From an uncultured Bacteroidota bacterium (lineage in GTDB: Bacteria; Bacteroidota; Bacteroidia; Chitinophagales; Chitinophagaceae): a stretch of DNA of 5,804 nucleotides. A program made the translations under genes and the position numbers. The stretch lies in contig CAMLEX010000348.1 in assembly GCA_946479055.1 (NCBI GenBank), forward strand, positions 1 through 5,804, in the 5' to 3' direction. This document shows positions 1 through 4,904 of the stretch, in pieces (the first letter of the stretch is position 1; the number at the start of each line of letters is the position of its first letter). The notes under the pieces are model-generated. The model ran no database searches and was not told where the DNA came from. It saw nothing but the letters and a program-made list of their open reading frames with translations.

Positions 1-648
1 ATAATAACCTTGGCATTCCTCCTATCTGTTTCATGTGATCAGCTTTTTGCACAAAAGAAATTGACAGAAGCTACTATCTCCTATGATATTGTTATCAATA
101 CTAATAATACTACTCCCCAGGCGGCTGACCTGCTTGATGGAGCTGTTAGCATTATTTATTTAAAGGGAAATTCAAGTCGCTCTGAAATGATCAGTTCATT
201 AGGTACACAATCCACTATTGTAGATGGTAAAACGGGCAATGTTACCGTTCTTAAGGATTATGGAGAACAGAAATACATGATCAAAATGACAAAGGCCGAT
301 TGGAAAACTTCCAACAAAAAATATGAGGGCAGCACATTTACTTATGAAAATGAGTTTAAAACCATTGCCGGATACAATTGTCAAAAAGCGATTGGTAAAC
401 TAGCGGATGGAAGCACGTTCACGGTTTATTTTACCAAAGACCTGGTTCCCGTTAATAAGGATTTTCAATACCTGAATAAAGAGCTTCCCGGACTTGCAAT
501 GCAGTATGAAGCTACAATGGGTAAGCAAAAGGTTACTTATACTGTATCCAGCATTAATTTTAATCTTGTTCCTGCTGCAAAATTCGATTTACCTAAATCA
601 GGCTATAGAGTGATGACGTATGAAGAAACTAAAGGGGGTGGTAATTAA
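1..648 (+). CDS. Secreted GLPGLI/DUF4412-like protein, 5' end outside window
   Basis: This reading frame is open from the first base of the window, so the gene is truncated on its left and the true start is not visible. The TTG at 10-12 is not convincing as a start because the hydrophobic stretch already runs through the codons before it. The visible N-terminus looks like the core and end of a signal peptide (AFLLSVSCDQLFAQ), with likely signal peptidase I cleavage after FA-Q. The cysteine in LSVSC fits a lipobox poorly. The mature part is beta-rich, with GYNCQKA near residue 121 (counted from the TTG) and a KELPGLAMQYE segment near 158. These resemble the 'GY.C.KA' and 'LPGL' landmarks of GLPGLI/DUF4412-type exported proteins of Bacteroidota, whose function is unknown. 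I infer a periplasmic or surface location. The gene ends at TAA one base before the stop of the convergent gene. The family assignment is moderate; the exported nature is fairly sure. Confidence 0.7.
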   Translation: MITLAFLLSVSCDQLFAQKKLTEATISYDIVINTNNTTPQAADLLDGAVSIIYLKGNSSRSEMISSLGTQSTIVDGKTGNVTVLKDYGEQKYMIKMTKADWKTSNKKYEGSTFTYENEFKTIAGYNCQKAIGKLADGSTFTVYFTKDLVPVNKDFQYLNKELPGLAMQYEATMGKQKVTYTVSSINFNLVPAAKFDLPKSGYRVMTYEETKGGGN

Positions 649-649
649 A

Positions 650-1009
650 TCAGCGGGTAGCAGCATTTGGATTGAATGTAAGCTTTCCATTTAATGCGAT
701 TTTCTTTTTCAAAGGCATAATGTAGGTAGTATGTCCTTTTTGGTAGGTTACAACCGTATTTAGATTGATATATTTATTTTCCTGTGTATTTATTACCTGG
801 CTACCCCGGAAATTATAACCTGATTGTAAAGAAAATGAACCTGTATACGCGGAGGTTTTATTTGAAAGCAAAGATTTGCCTGTTCTTCCTTTTTTGCCCG
901 TGCCCGGTGTTCCCAGCATTGCAAATGATCCAATTGCAGTACCCGCCAGCAAGAATAAGATGGCGAACTTTCTCAATGAAGGAGTCAATATGGAATAGTT
1001 AGTTTTCAA
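650..1009 (-). CDS. Small secreted protein of unknown function
   Basis: I do not recognise this protein. From the longest possible start it has 119 residues. A basic N-terminus (SLRK) is followed by a hydrophobic segment (FAILFLLAGTAIGSFAML, about residues 15-31), which fits a signal peptide. The rest is short, polar and Ser/Thr/Asn-rich: a Gly/Lys-rich linker (GTPGTGKKGRTGK), then beta-prone sequence to the C-terminus (LTFNPNAATR). There is no ATG before the signal peptide, so the start must be a TTG. Candidates are the TTGs ending at 1009, 988 and 976. A perfect -7 element at 1017-1024 lies so close to the 1009 TTG that this start would be nearly leaderless, and the 988 or 976 TTG would give a more normal leader. 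The gene is probably monocistronic, as it diverges from the TPR gene and converges on the gene to its left. An overlapping plus-strand frame at 784-1002 is less protein-like. Confidence 0.6.
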   Translation of the reverse strand: MKTNYSILTPSLRKFAILFLLAGTAIGSFAMLGTPGTGKKGRTGKSLLSNKTSAYTGSFSLQSGYNFRGSQVINTQENKYINLNTVVTYQKGHTTYIMPLKKKIALNGKLTFNPNAATR

Positions 1010-1016
1010 TTCTGAG

Positions 1017-1046
1017 CAAATTTAACAAAAAATGAAGCATAAAATT
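1017..1046 (-). promoter_or_regulatory. Predicted Bacteroidota promoter for the small secreted protein
   Basis: On the minus strand, TAAATTTG at 1024-1017 matches the Bacteroidota -7 consensus TAnnTTTG exactly. A TTG lies 22 bases upstream of it, within the range usually seen for the -33 element. Transcription would start about 5-8 bases downstream, very close to the TTG that ends at 1009. This supports transcription of the minus-strand gene and bears on which of its TTG codons is used. It is a consensus match by eye only. Confidence 0.45.
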
Positions 1047-1111
1047 CAACCGCTTATCAATAATTTTAATACTTATTTAACGCATCAAAAGCAAAAATGT
1101 TACAAATGACT

Positions 1112-1133
1112 AAGAAAAAATACTTTTTTTCTT
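1112..1133. repeat. Perfect 9-bp A-tract/T-tract inverted repeat between divergent genes
   Basis: Arms AAGAAAAAA (1112-1120) and TTTTTTCTT (1125-1133) are exact reverse complements around the 4-base loop TACT. The element sits about midway between the two divergent promoters. Being almost pure A/T it could act as a bend or an UP-like element, as a weak bidirectional hairpin, or be chance in AT-rich intergenic DNA. Apart from this and the two promoter candidates I see nothing in the gap 1010-1262. Confidence 0.4.
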
Positions 1134-1183
1134 CACAGATGGGGAAAACAAAGTGGTATGATTTTTCATTTAATTAACATAAC

Positions 1184-1211
1184 TTGTTGATAGTAACAGC
1201 GTACTACTTTG
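1184..1211 (+). promoter_or_regulatory. Possible promoter of the TPR gene
   Basis: TTG at 1184-1186 is followed after 18 bases by TACTTTG at 1205-1211. This resembles the Bacteroidota -33/-7 pair, but the -7 box has only one base between TA and TTTG instead of two. A start of transcription near 1216 would leave a leader of about 45 bases before the ATG at 1263. That placement agrees with the ATG, rather than the upstream in-frame TTG at 1209, being the start codon. The match is imperfect. Confidence 0.3.
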
Positions 1212-1262
1212 AAATTTCTATTTGACTGTGCCAGGCTTATTTCAATTAAATTGCCGGAATTT

Positions 1263-2684
1263 ATGAAAGAAAACCCCTACCAGGAGGACCGTGAGCAGAT
1301 GCGTGAGTTGATTCGTCAGTATGAAAATCTTAAGACTGGCCGCAGCCACTCTTTCATAGAAGAGGAGGCATTTGAAAAAATTATCAACTATTTTGAAGAG
1401 AAAGAAGAATTGCCCAAAGCTTTAGAGGCGTCGGATATTGCCATAGAGCAGTATCCTTATTCTTCTACATTATTAATCAGAAAAGCGGATATTCTGCTGG
1501 ACGTTCGCCGTTATCGGTCAGCATTGGAAATACTTGACAGGGCTTCCTTGTTTGGCGGCAGCGATATTAATCTGTACATATTAAAAACAGATGCCTACCT
1601 GGCTCTTGATGAACAGGAAAACGCAGTTGCCTTATTAGAAGAGGCTTTGACTAAATTTGAAGGGGATGAAAGAATTGAATTACTGTTTGAATTGTCAGAT
1701 GTATATGACGATTATGAAGAATTTGAAAAAGTATTTGATTGTCTGAAGATGATTCTGGAAGACGACCCGAATAATGAAGAAGCTCTTTACAAAATTTGTT
1801 TTTGGACTGATTTTACAGGTAGAAATGAAGAGAGTATCCGACTTCATCTACAGATTATTGATGATTTCCCTTATAATGAATTGGCCTGGTTTAATTTGGC
1901 GGCGGCCTACCAGGGATTAAAGTTGTATGAAAAAGCTATTGATGCATATAAATATGCTATTGCCATAGAAGAGAAGTTTGATTATGCATATCGCAATATG
2001 GGCGATGCATACATTCGTCTCCGTAAGTATAAACAAGCAATTGAAGCATTGGAAAAGGTTACTGAGTTGTCCAAGCCTGAAGTTGTCATTTACGAGGCTA
2101 TAGGGCACTGCTATGATAGATTAAAGAATTTTGCGGAAGCCAGGTTTTATTACCGAAAGGCATCTCACCTTAACCAGGAGGATAGCAAAATATTTTATAA
2201 GATAGCATGTACTTATTTTAATGAACGGCAATGGGAAAGTTGTATAAAACAGCTTGAACATGCTATAAAGATTCACCGGCCCCAACCTGAATACAATTTA
2301 TTGATGGGAGAATGTAAAATGGAATTAGGCTTGTTTAAAGATGCGGTGCAGTATTTTTCTAACGTCGTCCGGATTCGTCCACGGAATGTGGCTGGGTGGG
2401 ATGCATTGATCAGGTGTTTATATAAGGCTGATTTTATCGATGAGGCGTTGGAACAGGTAGATGCAGCCTTACAGGTTACCAATGGTAAACCTATCTTTCT
2501 TTTTTATAAAGCGTCAATATTATTTGCAAAAGGAAAAAGTAAAGAGGCTTTATTACAGCTTGAAAAAGCAATGACTCATTCTCCAAAGCTCCTTAAAAAA
2601 TTTATTGAATTAAATCCTGCAAGTTTGCAAAATCAGCAAATAGTAGATGTGATAGCAAAGTTCAAACGAAACAGGGCTATTTAA
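1263..2684 (+). CDS. Cytoplasmic protein of twelve tandem TPRs
   Basis: The 473-residue protein has no signal peptide and no membrane segment, so it is probably a cytosolic protein-protein interaction scaffold. After an acidic N-terminal lead (residues 1-33), 34-residue tetratricopeptide repeats follow each other without gaps from about residue 34 to 443. I count twelve, the fourth (136-171) carrying two extra residues. TPR consensus is clearest in repeats 6 and 7 (W-NLAAAY-Y-KAIDAY and Y-NMGDAY-Y-QAIEALEK). A short helical tail (FIELNPASLQN and following) closes the protein, a pattern I recall from similar-sized TPR proteins of Bacteroidota. I chose ATG 1263 over the in-frame TTG at 1209. 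The 18 extra residues do not look like part of the family, and the TTG lies inside the promoter candidate. It is followed on the same strand by comA/aroE after 183 bp, so co-transcription is possible but not needed. The TPR call is firm; the partner is unknown. Confidence 0.93.
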   Translation: MKENPYQEDREQMRELIRQYENLKTGRSHSFIEEEAFEKIINYFEEKEELPKALEASDIAIEQYPYSSTLLIRKADILLDVRRYRSALEILDRASLFGGSDINLYILKTDAYLALDEQENAVALLEEALTKFEGDERIELLFELSDVYDDYEEFEKVFDCLKMILEDDPNNEEALYKICFWTDFTGRNEESIRLHLQIIDDFPYNELAWFNLAAAYQGLKLYEKAIDAYKYAIAIEEKFDYAYRNMGDAYIRLRKYKQAIEALEKVTELSKPEVVIYEAIGHCYDRLKNFAEARFYYRKASHLNQEDSKIFYKIACTYFNERQWESCIKQLEHAIKIHRPQPEYNLLMGECKMELGLFKDAVQYFSNVVRIRPRNVAGWDALIRCLYKADFIDEALEQVDAALQVTNGKPIFLFYKASILFAKGKSKEALLQLEKAMTHSPKLLKKFIELNPASLQNQQIVDVIAKFKRNRAI

Positions 2685-2717
2685 AAGATAAAAACAGGCC
2701 CTGAGAAGTATCAGAAA

Positions 2718-2745
2718 TTTCTATACCTATTCTTTCCTATTTTTG
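2718..2745 (+). promoter_or_regulatory. Predicted promoter of the comA-aroE operon
   Basis: TATTTTTG at 2738-2745 is an exact match to the Bacteroidota -7 element TAnnTTTG and is followed by C, as is common. The -33 region is weak: the best candidate is TTTC at 2718-2721, with no TTG at the right spacing. Transcription would start near 2750 and give a leader of about 118 bases before the ATG at 2868. A second, poorer box, TAGTTTG at 2823-2829 (one base short between TA and TTTG, no -33), would give a leader of about 35 bases. Confidence 0.4.
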
Positions 2746-2829
2746 CCCGCCTGAACGAATGTAGCTTAATAATAATCTCTGCTATCAGGGGTATTCAACA
2801 ATCGCCGGGTTTTCAAACACGATAGTTTG
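2745..2829 (+). promoter_or_regulatory. Potentially structured leader of the comA-aroE operon
   Basis: Several short complementary pairs nest in the leader. CCTGA (2750-2754) pairs with TCAGG (2785-2789), and inside it TAGC (2762-2765) pairs with GCTA (2781-2784), with a seven-base bulge on one side only. GCCCG (2745-2749) could enclose them by pairing with CGGGT (2806-2810, ending in a G-U pair). Separately, CAAAC (2814-2818) and GTTTG (2825-2829) form an inverted repeat with a six-base loop. I do not recognise a known riboswitch class. Stems this short also arise by chance, so this marks a candidate only. Apart from these elements and the promoter candidates, the gap 2685-2867 shows no gene and no strong terminator after the TPR gene. 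Confidence 0.2.
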
Positions 2830-2867
2830 TCAAATCAAAGTGTGTTAAATTCTGAAATAAAAATTTC

Positions 2868-3644
2868 ATGAGCATGAATTTTAATCTTTCTCAAATGCCG
2901 GACCGTAACAAAAGACCACGTACAGCCGGTATTACAATGGTAATGGACAAGGGCCTCAGTATTAATGAAGCGAAAAATTTTCTCAGCGTTTCGTATCCGC
3001 ATATAGATGTAATAAAATTAGGTTTTGGTACTTCTTACGTTACCCCCAATCTTAGAGAAAAACTTGAATTATATCGTTCTTATGATCTGCCTATTTATTT
3101 CGGTGGCACATTGTTTGAAGCCTTTTTGATTCGCAACCAGTTTGATGAGTATATTTCGGTATGTAAAGATTTTGGTATTAATTATATGGAAGTAAGTGAT
3201 GGGTCTATTACTATCCCTCATGCGGAAAAATGCGGTTATATTGAAAAACTTACAAAGCACGGAGTTGTGCTGAGTGAAGTAGGTAGCAAAGATGCGGCAC
3301 ATATTATACCGCCATACAAATGGATCGAATTAATGAAGGCGGAGTTGAATGCCGGATCAACCTATGTTATTGCCGAAGCAAGAGAAGCGGGTAATGTCGG
3401 TATTTATCGCGGTTCAGGGGAAGTGAGAGAAGGTTTGGTGCAGGAAATTCTGACACAGATCCCCGGGGAGAAAATTATTTGGGAAGCTCCTCAGAAAGCG
3501 CAACAACTTTATTTTATAGAGTTATTGGGTTGTAATGTAAACCTGGGTAATATAGCCCCGACAGAAGTGATACCGCTTGAAGCAATGCGTATTGGTCTTC
3601 GCGGAGATACTTTTGACCTGTACCTTGATAAAAAAGAATCCTGA
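2868..3644 (+). CDS. comA: Phosphosulfolactate synthase-like protein (ComA family)
   Basis: The protein has 258 residues, close to the usual length (about 250) of the ComA family, a TIM-barrel fold. In characterised members the enzyme adds sulfite to phosphoenolpyruvate to give 2-phospho-3-sulfolactate, the first step of coenzyme M synthesis in methanogens. A Bacillus homologue (YitD) serves spore sulfolactate, and plant HSA32 proteins belong to the same family. The conserved blocks appear in order: RTAGITMVMDKG (18-29), DVIKLGFGTS (47-56), YFGGTLFE (77-84), MEVSDG (107-112), LSEVGSK (135-141), AEAREAGNVG (169-178), WEAPQKAQQ (205-213) and VNLGNI followed by LRGDT (224-248). No conserved block is visibly broken, so an active enzyme is likely. 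The true start may be the second ATG at 2874 (MNFNLSQ), as neither start has a Shine-Dalgarno site. The stop overlaps the aroE start. The family call is firm; the reaction in this organism is open, because Bacteroidota do not make coenzyme M. Confidence 0.92.
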   Translation: MSMNFNLSQMPDRNKRPRTAGITMVMDKGLSINEAKNFLSVSYPHIDVIKLGFGTSYVTPNLREKLELYRSYDLPIYFGGTLFEAFLIRNQFDEYISVCKDFGINYMEVSDGSITIPHAEKCGYIEKLTKHGVVLSEVGSKDAAHIIPPYKWIELMKAELNAGSTYVIAEAREAGNVGIYRGSGEVREGLVQEILTQIPGEKIIWEAPQKAQQLYFIELLGCNVNLGNIAPTEVIPLEAMRIGLRGDTFDLYLDKKES

Positions 3645-4378
3645 TGAGGCAATTTGGATTAATTGGATATCCCCTGGCACAATCGTTCTCCAAAAAATTT
3701 TTTACAGAAAAATTTGAAAGGGAGAATTTGGCCGATTGCAGGTATGATACATTTTCTATCCCTTCAATTGATGATCTGGCTAATATCCTTAAAACTAATC
3801 CTGAGCTCTGCGGATTGAATGTAACCATTCCGTATAAAGAACAGGTACTTTCTTTTCTTGATGAAAAAAGCGCCTTAGTAAAAAAGATCAAAGCTTGTAA
3901 TTGCATCAAAATAAAGAATGGGAAACTAGCCGGGCATAATACAGATGCTCCTGCATTTGAGCAATCATTGAAAGAAAAATTGCAGCCTCATCATACAAAA
4001 GCATTGATACTTGGAACAGGGGGCGCGGCCAAAGCTGTTGAGTATTCTTTAAAGCAATTGAATATTTCTTATAAATATGTTTCCCGCAAACCATCAGCAA
4101 AAAGCTTTTCTTATGAACAATTAACGGATACGCTGATGCAGGAATATACATTAGTTATCAATACTACACCGCTTGGAATGCATCCTAATATAGTAGAAGC
4201 CCCACAAATACCTTACGAAGCATTAACTCCAAAGCATTATTTGTTTGATGTAGTATATAATCCTTCCAAAACTTTATTTCTTCAAAAAGGGGAGAAACAG
4301 GGGGCTGCTATTAAAAATGGTTATGAAATGCTGGTATTACAGGCAGAAGAGAGTTGGAGAATATGGAATGATCAATAA
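3644..4378 (+). CDS. aroE: Shikimate dehydrogenase (NADP+)
   Basis: AroE reduces 3-dehydroshikimate to shikimate with NADPH in the cytosol, the fourth step from DAHP toward chorismate. The 244-residue protein carries the whole signature. The shikimate-binding loop is GYPLAQSFS (8-16, with both serines). NVTIPYKE (59-66) holds the catalytic lysine at 65, followed by Asn86 (KACNC) and HNTD (98-101) with the catalytic aspartate at 101. The Rossmann glycine loop is GTGGAA (124-129) followed by VSRK (146-149), whose basic residues suit NADP. NTTPLGM (173-179) and NGYEMLVLQA (225-234) complete the set. One difference from the E. coli enzyme is Gln13 where histidine is usual (GNPIAHSKS). The protein is about 28 residues shorter than E. 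coli AroE (272), which I believe is normal in Bacteroidota. Its ATG overlaps the comA stop (TGATG), so translation is probably coupled. It is followed by a hairpin with a T-run. This is a confident call. Confidence 0.97.
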   Translation: MRQFGLIGYPLAQSFSKKFFTEKFERENLADCRYDTFSIPSIDDLANILKTNPELCGLNVTIPYKEQVLSFLDEKSALVKKIKACNCIKIKNGKLAGHNTDAPAFEQSLKEKLQPHHTKALILGTGGAAKAVEYSLKQLNISYKYVSRKPSAKSFSYEQLTDTLMQEYTLVINTTPLGMHPNIVEAPQIPYEALTPKHYLFDVVYNPSKTLFLQKGEKQGAAIKNGYEMLVLQAEESWRIWNDQ

Positions 4379-4383
4379 CAAGC

Positions 4384-4412
4384 AACAGGCAATGAGTAAT
4401 CAGCATCCTGTT
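4384..4412 (+). repeat. Inverted repeat just after aroE
   Basis: AACAGG (4384-4389) and CCTGTT (4407-4412) are exact reverse complements with a 17-base loop, starting six bases after the aroE stop. Inside the loop TGA/TCA can pair further. There is no T-run behind it, so it is more likely a 3'-end-stabilising hairpin or chance than a terminator by itself. It lies just ahead of the terminator-like hairpin at 4431. Confidence 0.25.
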
Positions 4413-4430
4413 ATCTGAGTCCCCAAGTGC

Positions 4431-4452
4431 ATTTGCTTATTGCAAATTTTTT
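4431..4452 (+). terminator. Terminator-like hairpin for comA-aroE, inside the 3' end of the opposing gene
   Basis: ATTTGC (4431-4436) and GCAAAT (4442-4447) form a perfect 6-bp stem around the loop TTATT, followed directly by five more Ts (4448-4452). On the plus strand this has the form of an intrinsic terminator, though the stem is short and AT-rich. On the minus strand the same hairpin is followed by GCACTTGG and lacks a T-run, so it should work in one direction only. The stop codon of the convergent thioesterase gene lies in its loop. Confidence 0.45.
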
Positions 4453-4865
4453 ATCGCCGATTCCGGTACAGAAACTATTTTCCTTTTGGCATAATCAAAA
4501 CAAACCATTCCTGTTTTAGCTGCAGCTACTAATACATTTTTATCGCCAGAAGTTTTTTCCAGTTTATAATAAATATCAAAACCCAGTTTGCTGAATCCGG
4601 TTGCTGTAACAGATGCCATGACTATATCCCCATAGAACAATTCATTTTTAAATTCAATAACTACATCACTCATGATCATGCCCACACCAGCGAATTCCAT
4701 TTCAGTATAACCAAAATTTTTAAGGAATTGCATTCTTGCCTCGTGAATAATAGACAATACGGCATCATTGCCAACATGATTACCATAGTTAAGATCAGTA
4801 ATGCGGATAGGGATAGAAGTGAAAAAAGAAAATTGTTCCGGCAGATCGATTTTTATTCTTGCCAT
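4437..4865 (-). CDS. Hotdog-fold acyl-CoA thioesterase (4HBT family)
   Basis: The 142-residue protein is typical in length for 4-hydroxybenzoyl-CoA thioesterase-type hotdog enzymes, which hydrolyse acyl-CoA or acyl-ACP thioesters as dimers or tetramers in the cytosol. The N-terminal block RITDLNYGNHVGNDAVL (21-37) holds the family pattern: the aspartate at 24 (the expected catalytic position) followed by N26, G28, H30, N33 and the central helix to E42 and R44. GMIMSDVVIEFKNELFYGD (62-80) is the next conserved strand pair, with the usual 'F...L..GD' turn. FSKLGFDIYYKLE (91-103) and AKTGMVCFDYAKRKIVSVP (116-134) finish the sheet. The substrate cannot be told from sequence. ATG 4865 is the natural start; no Shine-Dalgarno site is seen. 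It lies 39 bp downstream of the anti-sigma-like gene on the same strand with no clear promoter between, so an operon is possible. It converges on aroE, and the aroE terminator overlaps its end. Confidence 0.88.
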   Translation of the reverse strand: MARIKIDLPEQFSFFTSIPIRITDLNYGNHVGNDAVLSIIHEARMQFLKNFGYTEMEFAGVGMIMSDVVIEFKNELFYGDIVMASVTATGFSKLGFDIYYKLEKTSGDKNVLVAAAKTGMVCFDYAKRKIVSVPESAIKNLQ

Positions 4866-4904
4866 TCAATAAGTTTTGCAATAAAATTAATGAAGAAAGT
4901 TTGC

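Noticed and set aside
10..12. TTG as the true start of the first gene
   Set aside because: The hydrophobic signal peptide core begins before it and the frame is open to base 1, so the gene most likely starts outside the window.
25..39. Lipoprotein signal (LSVSC) in the first gene
   Set aside because: Serine occupies the position where leucine is expected three residues before the cysteine, and a better signal peptidase I site (LFAQ) follows.
784..1002. 72-codon plus-strand frame opposite the small secreted protein
   Set aside because: The composition is odd (aromatic and cysteine-rich run, no coherent signal peptide), and the minus-strand frame has a better signal peptide and a promoter match.
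1209..1262. TTG at 1209 as the start of the TPR protein
   Set aside because: The extra 18 residues are not TPR-like, a better ATG lies at 1263, and the TTG coincides with the promoter candidate.
2700..2730. Terminator after the TPR gene (CTGA-N6-TCAG followed by T-rich sequence)
   Set aside because: The stem is only 4 bp and there is no continuous T-run directly behind it; too weak to annotate.
3514..3909. 131-codon minus-strand frame across the comA-aroE junction
   Set aside because: It is antisense to two strongly conserved enzymes, has no domain-like pattern and no promoter; it is a by-product of the coding strand.
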